From positions 849,648-904,318 of the forward strand of contig NZ_LN611424.1 in NCBI RefSeq assembly GCF_000821245.2: a stretch of 54,671 bases of DNA, written 5' to 3'. The number at the start of each line of letters is the position of its first letter. Positions within the stretch are counted from its first letter, which is position 1. Shown one piece after another: positions 35,187 to 43,942 of this stretch. Position numbers and translations under genes: made by a program. The notes under the pieces were generated by a model that saw only the letters and a program-made list of their open reading frames with translations, was not told the DNA's origin and searched no databases. This DNA is from Virgibacillus senegalensis (GTDB taxonomy: Bacteria; Bacillota; Bacilli; Bacillales; Amphibacillaceae).

Positions 35187-36016
35187 AACAAACAGGAAAA
35201 AAGACAGCATTGATTATTCTTGCGACCATCATTGCACTTTTGTTTCTCATCCCGCTCGCCTGGATGATTTCCACATCCTTTAAAAATGATTTTGAGGCGA
35301 TTGCCGGAGGCCTGAATTGGATACCAGAGGATTTCACCTTTGAAAATTATACCTATACCTTGCTTGGAGAAGGGGTAGATGTTCCGATTTTTAAATGGAT
35401 GTTCAACTCCTTGTTTGCCGGAATTGCCGGTACAGCGATCATTGTGACGATTGATGCGATGGCCGCTTACGGTTTGGCAAGACTGGACGTTCCATTTAAA
35501 AAATATTTATTCCCTCTATTTATTAGTACATTGATGATTCCTTTTGTGATCACCTTTCTTCCTATGTATATGCAATTCAGCAACTTTGGATTGTTGAACA
35601 CGTATGCTGTGTTGATTTTTCCTTATACAGCCAACGCTTTCGGCGTGTTTTTGCTTTATCAATTTTTCCGGTCGTTTCCAAAAGAATTGGAAGAAGCGGC
35701 TCATTTGGACGGTGCAAACAAATGGCAAATCTTTTTGCGCATAGTGGTTCCCTCAGCCCGACCAATTTTGTGGACGCTGGCCATTTTCTCATTCATGCAA
35801 ATTTACAATGACTTCTTATGGCCGCTGGTTGCCACCAATACACCAGAAATGAGGACCATTACTACTGGAATCGCGATTATGCAGCAGGGTAGCTTTGTTT
35901 CTTCGTATGGAAAATTAATGGCACTGACGACAATTGCCACAGTACCAATTCTTATCGTGTTCTTGATTGGACAGAAGCAACTAATTAAAGGAATTACGCA
36001 AACAGGTATAAAATAA
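35183..36016 (+). CDS. ABC sugar permease, MalG-type
   Basis: The 277-residue partner permease has six membrane helices and the EAA loop EEAAHLDGANKWQIFLRIVV at about 171-190. GGGAGGAAGG lies before the overlapped ATG. The GH2 gene starts 17 bases later, consistent with one transcript for capture, import and hydrolysis. As in the other unit, the ATPase must come from elsewhere. Confidence 0.92.
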   Translation: MKQTGKKTALIILATIIALLFLIPLAWMISTSFKNDFEAIAGGLNWIPEDFTFENYTYTLLGEGVDVPIFKWMFNSLFAGIAGTAIIVTIDAMAAYGLARLDVPFKKYLFPLFISTLMIPFVITFLPMYMQFSNFGLLNTYAVLIFPYTANAFGVFLLYQFFRSFPKELEEAAHLDGANKWQIFLRIVVPSARPILWTLAIFSFMQIYNDFLWPLVATNTPEMRTITTGIAIMQQGSFVSSYGKLMALTTIATVPILIVFLIGQKQLIKGITQTGIK

Positions 36017-36033
36017 CTCATCGGAGGTAGCAT

Positions 36034-37803
36034 ATGGCAAACTTACAAACAGAATATCCAAGACCTCAATTTCAAAGAAAACAATGGCTGAATTTAAATG
36101 GAGAATGGAACTTTGCTTTCGATGATGAGCAAGTCGGTTTAACCGAAAAGTGGTACCGCTCCTTTCCAAAGGGCCGGACGATTCAGGTTCCGTTTGCCTA
36201 TCAGGCATCTAATAGCGGGATAGGGGATCCAACGTTTCACGATATTGTTTGGTATCATCGGGTATTCACCATACCGGAAACCTGGAAGGGGCAGGAAATC
36301 GTCCTTCACTTTGGCGCGGTTGATTACAGGGCATGGGTTTACATCAATGGGGAACAAGTCGCTTATCATCAGGGCGGAAACGTTCCTTTTTCCGCAGCAA
36401 TTACACCTTTATTGAGGGAAGGAGATAATGATTTAGTAGTGCGTGTGGAAGATCCATCCGAGGACACAACGATTCCTCGTGGTAAGCAGTACTGGCATGA
36501 ACAGTCGGCTTCGATTTTTTATACAAGGACGACAGGGATTTGGCAAACAGTTTGGCTGGAGCCGTTGGCAAAAACATCAATCGACCAGGTGCGCTGGACA
36601 CCGGATATCGATACCGGTTCGATTGAGTTGGAAGCGGAAATTGTAGGTGATATTCATGATGAGACAGAATTGTTAGTCGACATCAACTTCCAGGGTGAAC
36701 CAGTCGTTTCCGAACGGATTCATGTGTATCATCGCCACTTGAAACGCAGCTTCGATATCCGCGGCCGCTTTACTGATCGCAGCAACATACACGGACCTGG
36801 CTGGTATTGGAGCCCGGAGCAACCTAATTTATTCGATGTCACCTTGCGATTGAATCGTGAAGGCAAGACGTTGGATCAAGCAGACAGTTATTTTGGAATG
36901 CGTAAGGTGTCTGTGGAAGATGGTACCTTTATGCTGAATAATAAGCCGTATTTTCAGAAGCTTGTACTGGACCAGGGATACTTTCCAGGTGGATTGTTGA
37001 CTGCAGGATCAGATGACGCGTTAAAACAGGATATTGTACTGGCGAAGGAAATGGGTTTTAACGGCGCACGAAAACACCAAAAGGTTGAAGATCCCCGTTA
37101 CTTATACTGGGCCGATCGCTTGGGCTTTCTCGTTTGGGGAGAAATGGCAAATTGTTCGGAATACAGTGAAGCAGCTGTTGAGCGGATATCAGCAGAGTGG
37201 GCGGAAGCGGTAAAACGCGATTACAACCATCCATGTATCGTTACCTGGGTACCGCTCAATGAGAGTTGGGGGATTTCCAGGGTTGCGAGGGAAGAGCAGC
37301 AGCAACACCATTCCTTAGCGATGTACTACTTAACGAAGTCATTGGATACAACCAGACCTGTCGTTTCCAACGAAGGCTGGGAGCATACGATATCCGATAT
37401 TTGCGGCATTCATAATTACCGCTCTGCAGAAGAGATGGCAGCCGCTTATCAGTCAGTAGACACGGCCATCACCACTGAACCTGCACAGCGACCGATTTAT
37501 GCCCGTGGATTCAGCCACCGGGGAGAACCGATTTTGGTGACCGAATACGGCGGAATTGCCTATGACGTGAAAGAAACAGACCAGCCAAATGGCTGGGGGT
37601 ATTCTGCAGTCCAGTCAGGAGAAGAATTGGTGGATCAATACCGGAAGATGACTGAAGCTTTGCTGAATGCACCTGCCCTGCAAGGGTTCTGCTATACACA
37701 GCTGACTGACGTCGAGCAGGAAATCAACGGCCTGCTAACCTATCATCGCAAACCAAAATGCGATCTCGATGCCATCAGAAAAATCAATCAAAGCAAACAC
37801 TAG
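36034..37803 (+). CDS. GH2 glycosidase
   Basis: The 589-residue protein has the GH2 layout: N-terminal sugar-binding jelly roll (LNLNGEWNFAF, AVDYRAWVYINGEQVAYHQG), an immunoglobulin-like domain and a C-terminal catalytic barrel. The acid/base is E410 in VPLNESWG and the nucleophile E504 in VTEYGG. It has no signal peptide, so it acts on imported sugars. GH2 covers beta-galactosidase, beta-glucuronidase, beta-mannosidase and arabinopyranosidase. Shorter than LacZ and next to GH43, it may work on side chains of arabinan or arabinogalactan. Ribosome site CGGAGGTAG. Confidence 0.88.
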   Translation: MANLQTEYPRPQFQRKQWLNLNGEWNFAFDDEQVGLTEKWYRSFPKGRTIQVPFAYQASNSGIGDPTFHDIVWYHRVFTIPETWKGQEIVLHFGAVDYRAWVYINGEQVAYHQGGNVPFSAAITPLLREGDNDLVVRVEDPSEDTTIPRGKQYWHEQSASIFYTRTTGIWQTVWLEPLAKTSIDQVRWTPDIDTGSIELEAEIVGDIHDETELLVDINFQGEPVVSERIHVYHRHLKRSFDIRGRFTDRSNIHGPGWYWSPEQPNLFDVTLRLNREGKTLDQADSYFGMRKVSVEDGTFMLNNKPYFQKLVLDQGYFPGGLLTAGSDDALKQDIVLAKEMGFNGARKHQKVEDPRYLYWADRLGFLVWGEMANCSEYSEAAVERISAEWAEAVKRDYNHPCIVTWVPLNESWGISRVAREEQQQHHSLAMYYLTKSLDTTRPVVSNEGWEHTISDICGIHNYRSAEEMAAAYQSVDTAITTEPAQRPIYARGFSHRGEPILVTEYGGIAYDVKETDQPNGWGYSAVQSGEELVDQYRKMTEALLNAPALQGFCYTQLTDVEQEINGLLTYHRKPKCDLDAIRKINQSKH

Positions 37804-37850
37804 AGGGAAGGGACAGAGAGAAGGGGACAGCCAGAGGGGACAGAGCCAGA

Positions 37851-37909
37851 GGGGACAGTCCCCAAAATTAAAACGTTTCCCCTTATGTGCTTGATTGGGG
37901 ACTGACCCC
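37851..37909 (+). repeat. inverted-end repeat, copy D
   Basis: It starts GGGGACAGTCCCC and ends GGGGACTGACCCC, with an AT-rich interior unrelated to copies A and B that includes AAAACGTTTCCCC. Shared ends with a different filling define a family by its termini. Confidence 0.75.
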
Positions 37910-37995
37910 ACTAACAGTCAAAATGGCGTAGTTCTTATGATTCTTTGGAGAGAAATCCCTCTATTTAAGGAATTTTGGTACTAAACGTCTATATT

Positions 37996-38064
37996 GGGGT
38001 CAGTCCCCGATAGCGAGCTAAATGGCTACAAAGAGCTGGATTGTCCCGTTCGGGGACTGACCCC
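37996..38064 (+). repeat. inverted-end repeat, copy E
   Basis: It starts GGGGTCAGTCCCC and ends GGGGACTGACCCC, 69 bases. The interior differs again (GATAGCGAGCTAAATGGC) though a TAGCG motif echoes the GGTAGCGCT of copies A and B. T-rich sequence follows. Confidence 0.75.
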
Positions 38065-38103
38065 TCTTTTCCCCTTCTTTCTGACCCCTATTTTGGCTCT
38101 TAT

Positions 38104-38142
38104 AAAAAACCTCCGCGGCTTGGCGAAGCTCGCGGAGGTTTT
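38104..38142 (-). terminator. terminator of the MFS gene
   Basis: AAAACCTCCGCG and CGCGGAGGTTTT form a perfect stem; on the minus strand TTTTTTATA follows. It begins just after the MFS stop. Confidence 0.85.
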
Positions 38143-38146
38143 GGTG

Positions 38147-39334
38147 TTATGCGGTTTTTCTGCTGCTATTGACCAATAGGATAATGTACAGCAGCATGGA
38201 TATGAATACGGACGCCGCTGCTGTCACGTAAATGAAGCTGTAACCAAAAGCATTGGCAATTTGGCCAAATGCTATGGCGCCTATCCCGACCCCTAAATCG
38301 AAAAACGAGAAGAAAGTGGCATTTGCCATCCCCTTCCGGTTCGATGGTGCTTCATCGACCGACCATGCTTGAAGGGCGGGCTGTACACTTCCGAATCCAA
38401 GTCCATATAAGGCTGCAGCGATATACAATACCAGCGAATTAGGCAGCCAGACCAGCAGCATCATAGCGCAAAGAATCATTAAGGTGCCCGGAAGAAATAC
38501 CAACAGGTGGCCTTTTCTATCATACAATCTACCAGCGAATGTGCGAGAGACCATTAAAAACAGGGCATAAATAAGAAAGTACACTTCAATGCCGCCGATG
38601 TCTTTTTGAGCGGTATATAAAGGCAGAAAAGAGGCAATCCCGCCAAAGGTCACCGTGATGAAGAACAATAGAACGGAAGGCGTAATGGCGCTCTTTTCGA
38701 AAATATCAAACTTAACGGGAACGGTCTTATGGCTGGATTGTTCCACTTTCTTGTATCGGATTTGAGTCGACAATACAAGGGCCACTAATCCCAGTGCAGA
38801 ACATATCAAAAACAACTGTGTGAAGGATATTTTTCCTACCAGCGTCAAACCGAGAGCCGGACCAAATGCAAGTGCCAGGTTACCCGACAGACCAAAGTAC
38901 CCCATTCCTTCTCCTCGCCGTTTGGGCGGAATTAAATCAGTGGCAATTGTCCCGGTGGCAGTTGTGGAAAATCCCCATCCAACACCTTGAATAACCCGCA
39001 TGAGAAATAGAAATGCAATGCTGGCAATAATGGCATAGGAACCAACGGAAATAACAAAAATCGCCAAACCTATCATATAAACAAACTGTCTGCCCTTTGA
39101 TTCCAATGCGTGGCCAGCGTAGGGGCGTAATAATAATGCGGAAAACGTGAAAATACCAGTGATGATACCGATTAACTGATCACTACCACCTAAGTGCTGA
39201 ACAAACAGTGGAATGGTCGGCAGGGTCATTTGAAACCCCAGAAAAATAAAAAAGTTTGCCAAGCAAATCAGGGCAAAGTCCTTTGTCCAAATTTTTTCTT
39301 TTGAAGCAGTGTTACTAATTGTATGTTCTGCCAT
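38147..39334 (-). CDS. major facilitator superfamily transporter
   Basis: The 395-residue protein has twelve predicted membrane helices. It includes the MFS loop 2-3 motif GHALESKGRQFVYMIGL and a second-half RLYDRKGHLL. It resembles the drug-efflux type of bacilli (YfkF/YwoG-like), though the substrate is unknown. The start at 39334 follows GAAAGGGAGAG; the longer frame to 39514 lacks a site and runs through the likely promoter. Two TTCGAA-centred inverted repeats lie upstream, suggesting control by a dimeric regulator not encoded next to it. Confidence 0.88.
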   Translation of the reverse strand: MAEHTISNTASKEKIWTKDFALICLANFFIFLGFQMTLPTIPLFVQHLGGSDQLIGIITGIFTFSALLLRPYAGHALESKGRQFVYMIGLAIFVISVGSYAIIASIAFLFLMRVIQGVGWGFSTTATGTIATDLIPPKRRGEGMGYFGLSGNLALAFGPALGLTLVGKISFTQLFLICSALGLVALVLSTQIRYKKVEQSSHKTVPVKFDIFEKSAITPSVLLFFITVTFGGIASFLPLYTAQKDIGGIEVYFLIYALFLMVSRTFAGRLYDRKGHLLVFLPGTLMILCAMMLLVWLPNSLVLYIAAALYGLGFGSVQPALQAWSVDEAPSNRKGMANATFFSFFDLGVGIGAIAFGQIANAFGYSFIYVTAAASVFISMLLYIILLVNSSRKTA

Positions 39335-39406
39335 GCAGCTCTCCCTTTCTTTCGAAGCTCGAAATATATTATACACGAGATTTTTTATATGAAAATATAT
39401 ATGCTT

Positions 39407-39420
39407 GTTTTTCGAAAAAC
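39407..39420. promoter_or_regulatory. palindromic operator candidate for the MFS gene
   Basis: GTTTTTCGAAAAAC is a perfect 14-base palindrome about 35 bases upstream of the minus-strand TATAAT, with a second TTCGA/TCGAA inverted repeat on the other side of that -10. Confidence 0.5.
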
Positions 39421-39638
39421 GGCGAATAATTAGTTGTATGTTCCCGCTTTTTGACAGTAAGTATTCATGTTTTATTCCTATGTCCAATCTCATTATTTGA
39501 ATTATATCCAACAATAAAAAAATCGCTGATTGTCTACTGGGCTAAAGAACTACTCGATATCAAAATTCTTTAATTCAAGATATTAGACTATTGAACTAAA
39601 AATAAATTATGCGGGTAATTTATCCTAATATTAATGGA

Positions 39639-39650
39639 GGTATATATACC
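39639..39650. promoter_or_regulatory. palindrome upstream of the type VII operon
   Basis: GGTATATATACC is a perfect 12-base palindrome, with an imperfect one (GGGTAA/TTATCC) 14 bases to its left, about 80-110 bases before the weak promoter. A regulator site for the secretion locus is plausible but unproven. Confidence 0.4.
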
Positions 39651-39730
39651 CAAAAAATAAAAATTGGTTATTTATACCATGGAAAATTTAGTGCCAAAAT
39701 ATCAATTTTCAAAAAATGACAGGAAGTAAG

Positions 39731-39759
39731 TTGACAGTAAATTTTTGGTTCATTAGCCT
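39731..39759 (+). promoter_or_regulatory. candidate promoter of the esx operon
   Basis: A perfect TTGACA at 39731 is followed after 17 bases by a poor TAGCCT. The weak -10 would suit activator dependence; in Bacillus subtilis the equivalent operon needs DegU. Confidence 0.35.
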
Positions 39760-39841
39760 TAAGTAAGAAGGAGCAGACACATAACAAATTTTTACTTTCA
39801 ACCCTTCACCTGAAACTAAAATTTAAAGGGAGATGAGACGT

Positions 39842-40138
39842 ATGGCAGGACAAATTCGTATGACGCCTGATCAGTTGCAGGCAAGAGCAAAAAGGTATGG
39901 TCAAAGCTCGCAACAAATCGAGCAAATCTTAAGAGATTTAACCAACCTACAGGAAGAGCTTCGAGGAGAATGGGAAGGTCGTGCTTTTGAACGCTTCGAC
40001 GACCAGTTCAGAGAGTTGAAGCCAAGAGTCCAGGACTTTTCCCAATTGATGCAGGAGATTGAGATGCAGTTGACCAAAACGGCTGAAGCTGTTGCCCAAC
40101 AGGATGAGGCATTGTCACAAAATTTCGGGCTCAGATAA
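39842..40138 (+). CDS. esxA: EsxA/YukE, WXG100 secreted protein
   Basis: The 98-residue protein is a standard WXG100 helical hairpin with W44-E-G46 at the turn and the QIRMTPDQLQARAKRYG start typical of YukE/EsxA. It is the small secreted substrate and component that dimerises and is exported by EssC. The start at 39842 follows AAAGGGAG; an in-frame codon at 39833 is less likely. It leads the type VII operon, separated from esaA by 258 bases containing a hairpin. Confidence 0.95.
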   Translation: MAGQIRMTPDQLQARAKRYGQSSQQIEQILRDLTNLQEELRGEWEGRAFERFDDQFRELKPRVQDFSQLMQEIEMQLTKTAEAVAQQDEALSQNFGLR

Positions 40139-40157
40139 AATTCGACCTCACTTGGAA

Positions 40158-40185
40158 GAGCTGCACGGCCGTCGTTGTGCAGCTC
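40158..40185 (+). terminator. stem-loop between esxA and esaA
   Basis: GAGCTGCAC and GTGCAGCTC form a 9-bp stem with a ten-base loop, with no good T-tract. Its place after the first gene suggests message protection or partial termination so that EsxA exceeds the machine subunits. Confidence 0.55.
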
Positions 40186-40396
40186 GAATCTTGTCACTAT
40201 CTATCAGTTTATGAATCTAGAATGCCCATTTGTTCAAAGAGCCACGAAGGATTATTGGCCGTTGAAGCCGGCCGTACCACGACTTACACTTCTATGTTTA
40301 TACCCCCAGACAATCGGAGTACTTTAAAAGTAACTTCGCTGACTCGGCTGACTTTTTGAACGCACATCACAAATGGTTTAGTAGGAGTTGTCATAT

Positions 40397-43300
40397 ATGA
40401 AAAAGTTTGATAAACGCTGGTTATTATTTTTGCTCTTAATTCTTATTCTTGGTTCTAGCTTATCCTATCTAGCGTTAAACAGGCAGACCGCAGAGTCGGA
40501 ATCAAAAGAAACAGAGAATACGCAAAAGATGGCCATTGCTTTGGTCAATGAAGACAAGGGTGCTTCATTGAGTGGAGAAGCATTGGCTTTTGGTGATGCG
40601 TTTATGGAAAGTATCAATAACCGGGACGACCATGACTGGTTTGTTGTCAGCCGTGGAGTGGCTGAAAGCGGTCTGGAACGGAATACATACGATATGATGA
40701 TCGTCATCCCGGATGATTTTTCCGAAAAAGCTCTCTCCATCGAGTCGGAAAACCCCGAACAAGTTGTCCTGAATTATAAAATCAATGCCTCGGACGACGA
40801 GCAAATTAAAACAGAAGCTGAAAAAACGGCAAGTAACATACTGAACGATTTCAACCGCAGGATTATCGATGTGTACTTTGCCAGCATCGTCGGCAACTTA
40901 CAAGACGCTCAAGATAATATTGGAGAAATCATTTCCAAACAAGCGTTATATACACAAACATTTAATACGGAAATCCATAGCACATTGGAAAACTATACGA
41001 ATCAATTTGGAGCAATAAAAGACAATACCCAGATGTCAAAAGACAGTTTTGCAGGTTTCCAGGAATTAGTGGAGGACTTTGAAAGGCAGCTGGCAGAAAA
41101 CGCTGAGCTGGATGAAAATTACCGATCAGGAATGGAGGATGTATTCCAGTTAGCTGAAAACAACAGCTCGCAAACGCTCGATTTCTCTCAATCTATCAAT
41201 CAATTTGACGAATCGTTGAACCAATACGATGTCGAGCAGCAGCTGGAAAACTTAAAGCAGGCCAATATCCATATCAATAATCAGTTTGCGCAACAGAACA
41301 ACAGCCAGCCAGAAGAACCGCCGGTCACAACGTTTATGCTCAGCCGGCAAAGTGTTCCCCAAGCGCCGACAAATAACATCAAGCTGGGCGCGGCTGCCTT
41401 GCAACAGCATTTGAATGAATCGCTGGCAAATGTCGAAGCGACTCAGCTCGAAATAGACAACCGGCTGAACCCGGATAACGAAGGCGGGTACACTGGAAAG
41501 GTCAAGGCAAGTATTTCTTCTTATCTAGACGAAGCGTTTGAGGGGGAAAGTGAACCATTAGATAATTTGCTTGAAGCCCAGGACGATTTAGCGAGAAATT
41601 ATATTAAAAATCAAATTACTAAGCTCCCGACACTTGATGAAGATAAGTTGAAGGATTTTGGTTTAACTGAGAATACATTAAAAGAGATTAGAAAAATAAT
41701 TAAAGTTACAAAGGTATTTGACCCGGATATTTCACTCCCGCCTGATAGTGGAAATATTTTAGAAGAACATATTACCGAAGTGAAAAATCATTTAAAATCT
41801 AATGGCGTGGAAATTTCTGATACTGTCCACATTCCTAAAAATGAGAATGAAGGGCAAGTCTTCACGTTGGAATTGCCAGAAGGGGATCCACAATTTGAAG
41901 TTGCGAATCTTCAATTAAAACTTCCTGGAAAAAAGGACTTTAAAAATTACACGGATGTTTATAGAGATACAGGAAAAGTTAATCTTTCTCCAAATGAGGA
42001 AGGTAAATTTAATATTAAGATCACCCTGAAGCTAAAAGAAAATAGCACTATTGATATATATCAACCCATCAAGTGGACATGGAATTTGAAACAAAAAAAT
42101 ATAACAAAAGAAGATAAACCAAAAACAGCATTTTTACAAGAGAAGAATGTTTCGTTAGTTGCAAGTACTACGGTTTCTAAATCAGATGAAGAAGCAGTCC
42201 AATCAGACATTGAGAAGAATCAAGAAGATGCTGAGGTAAATCAAAATAATGTTAATAGTAGTGAGCAAGGGGCTGCAGAGGTAAACGTTAGTGAATCGGA
42301 AGTAAGTGATAATCCAGAAGAACCTGAAACAAATGAACCTCCAGAAGAGCCTGAAACAGAAGAACCAGGGTCTGGTAATGAAGAAGACCCGAATGATAAA
42401 CCGGAAGAAGAAACAGAAGTTGAAGTAGTAGAGATAATTAATAATCAAATCAATCGAACGGTCCTAACCCCTGTGAAAAAAATGGATGATACTACTCAAT
42501 TACTGTTCAATGGAGCTATTAATAAAGTTGCTCCATATTATAAGTTGTATTCAGCTTTTGAAGCTTACTATGGTTTTGATATTTCCTCAGACGGTTTCTT
42601 AGAGAGTCTGAATGACAGGGATAGCCTTAAAGAACTAGCAACAGAAAATTCACTGTACTATCTATTCAATGAAAAAGATATCAAAACGTTGCTAAAAGAC
42701 TATATCGTAGGAAAAATCGTAAACGATGTTACTGCAGAAATCCGACAGCCTTGGGATAACCTGAAGACCAGAATTGGTATCTATCAGACCCAAGTGCAAC
42801 AAGCCAAATTGAATGCTGACAGACTTGTTGAACGCATCAATACAACCGCTAAAGAGGCGGAGAGACTTAACAAGAACCTTGCTGCAACCTTGGCAGACGT
42901 CGAAGCATGGCGGGAAAACAGCTTGCAGCTACTGGAATCCAACAAGCAGCTGCAAACCAATCAAGAAGAAGAACAAACAGCGATTATGGCACTCGACCAG
43001 GAGTTTCAGCCACTGCTTACAGCTAGTCAAAGTCTATCCGAACAGGCGCAGGGCAACTTGACTTCTGCCGAGACGGTTTACGACACATTCGACCAGATCG
43101 ATGAACAGGCAACAACGATCCAAGAAAGCGGTACAGACTTGGTGAGTCAGGCAGAAACATTGTCCGTCGACATGACCAATAAGCTTCTGACTGATCAGGA
43201 ATTCGCCGAGAACTTCAAAGGTGTGCTGGCGAACAGCAGAGTCGGGGATAGGCAGAATGAAGAGTTATATGACTTTCTGTCCAACCCAGTCCAGACGAGC

Positions 43301-43942
43301 AACCAGGGTACCAATAGCAAAGTAGCAGCAGCGACGACTGAAAACACTTTCACACCATATTACCTAGTGTTGATTTGCTTTATCGTCGTGTTATTCACTG
43401 CTTATGTCATCTCGACAATCAACCAGAAACGCCGTGAAGAAAATGCATTCGAATCAGAAAAAACATTGGCAGGTTTGAATGCCCCAATCACAATGATTAC
43501 AGCGGGAATCGGGGTACTGGAAGGACTTATCATTGGAGTCGTTTCGGGCTATTCAATGGGGATAACAGATAAAGCACTACTCCTGCTCACAGGGGTGATC
43601 ATTCTTCTGATTACCGGCATGCTGCTGGTTGCTACTTACTTGTTGAGACAGTTGAAAATGATCGGTATGTTCCTTCTGCTCATGGTATTGAGTCTGTATC
43701 TATTTGGTAAAAATGCCTTTGGCTCCGGTGTTGCTGGAATCGACTACTTGAAAACTTACTCGCCGCTTCATTATGTCGAATCTCTGTTGATGGAAATCTG
43801 GCGGGACACAGCGAATTATCAAATGTCATTGCTTATTATCATCGCCGTAGCTGTGTTGGGATCTTTAGCAAATTTATTTGTTCTGCAACGTGCAGACAAT
43901 GAAGGGGACATGGAAGATGAAAGTGAAGCAGAAGCTGGGTAA
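40397..43942 (+). CDS. esaA: EsaA/YueB type VII secretion membrane protein
   Basis: The 1181-residue protein has one N-terminal helix (about 8-27), a very long outside region with coiled coils, and about five to six helices at 985-1160, the YueB/EsaA/Pip topology. EsaA forms an elongated dimer at the cell surface; Bacillus YueB is the phage SPP1 receptor. ATG at 40397 follows TAGGAG. Residues about 398-774 are coded by distinctly AT-rich DNA and include an acidic Pro/Glu tract (PEEPETNEPPEEPETEEP), unlike the flanks. This suggests a replaced ectodomain module. It is longer than YueB as I recall it. Confidence 0.92.
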   Translation: MKKFDKRWLLFLLLILILGSSLSYLALNRQTAESESKETENTQKMAIALVNEDKGASLSGEALAFGDAFMESINNRDDHDWFVVSRGVAESGLERNTYDMMIVIPDDFSEKALSIESENPEQVVLNYKINASDDEQIKTEAEKTASNILNDFNRRIIDVYFASIVGNLQDAQDNIGEIISKQALYTQTFNTEIHSTLENYTNQFGAIKDNTQMSKDSFAGFQELVEDFERQLAENAELDENYRSGMEDVFQLAENNSSQTLDFSQSINQFDESLNQYDVEQQLENLKQANIHINNQFAQQNNSQPEEPPVTTFMLSRQSVPQAPTNNIKLGAAALQQHLNESLANVEATQLEIDNRLNPDNEGGYTGKVKASISSYLDEAFEGESEPLDNLLEAQDDLARNYIKNQITKLPTLDEDKLKDFGLTENTLKEIRKIIKVTKVFDPDISLPPDSGNILEEHITEVKNHLKSNGVEISDTVHIPKNENEGQVFTLELPEGDPQFEVANLQLKLPGKKDFKNYTDVYRDTGKVNLSPNEEGKFNIKITLKLKENSTIDIYQPIKWTWNLKQKNITKEDKPKTAFLQEKNVSLVASTTVSKSDEEAVQSDIEKNQEDAEVNQNNVNSSEQGAAEVNVSESEVSDNPEEPETNEPPEEPETEEPGSGNEEDPNDKPEEETEVEVVEIINNQINRTVLTPVKKMDDTTQLLFNGAINKVAPYYKLYSAFEAYYGFDISSDGFLESLNDRDSLKELATENSLYYLFNEKDIKTLLKDYIVGKIVNDVTAEIRQPWDNLKTRIGIYQTQVQQAKLNADRLVERINTTAKEAERLNKNLAATLADVEAWRENSLQLLESNKQLQTNQEEEQTAIMALDQEFQPLLTASQSLSEQAQGNLTSAETVYDTFDQIDEQATTIQESGTDLVSQAETLSVDMTNKLLTDQEFAENFKGVLANSRVGDRQNEELYDFLSNPVQTSNQGTNSKVAAATTENTFTPYYLVLICFIVVLFTAYVISTINQKRREENAFESEKTLAGLNAPITMITAGIGVLEGLIIGVVSGYSMGITDKALLLLTGVIILLITGMLLVATYLLRQLKMIGMFLLLMVLSLYLFGKNAFGSGVAGIDYLKTYSPLHYVESLLMEIWRDTANYQMSLLIIIAVAVLGSLANLFVLQRADNEGDMEDESEAEAG

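Larger units (their letters stand above)
37804..38146. other. repeat-rich intergenic region
   Basis: This 343-base gap between convergent genes contains four spaced copies of the repeat end GGGACAG/GGGGACAG (about 37810, 37823, 37836, 37851). It also holds two complete inverted-end elements (37851-37909 and 37996-38064) and the terminator at 38104. No gene is supported. Confidence 0.8.
39335..39841. other. MFS-esxA divergent intergenic region
   Basis: This roughly 500-base AT-rich gap has several inverted repeats. On the MFS side: TTCGA-AGC-TCGAA at 39351-39363, a minus-strand TATAAT at 39368-39373 and the perfect GTTTTTCGAAAAAC at 39407-39420. On the esx side: GGGTAA-T-TTATCC at 39613-39625, GGTATATATACC at 39639-39650 and a weak promoter at 39731-39759. 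No gene is supported. Confidence 0.6.

Noticed and set aside
25982-38064. Repeats as a CRISPR array
   Set aside because: The units are kilobases apart or differ in interior, without regular spacers and without cas genes.
39335-39514. N-terminal extension of the MFS protein
   Set aside because: The extra frame has no ribosome site and overlaps the probable promoter; the ATG at 39334 has a good site.
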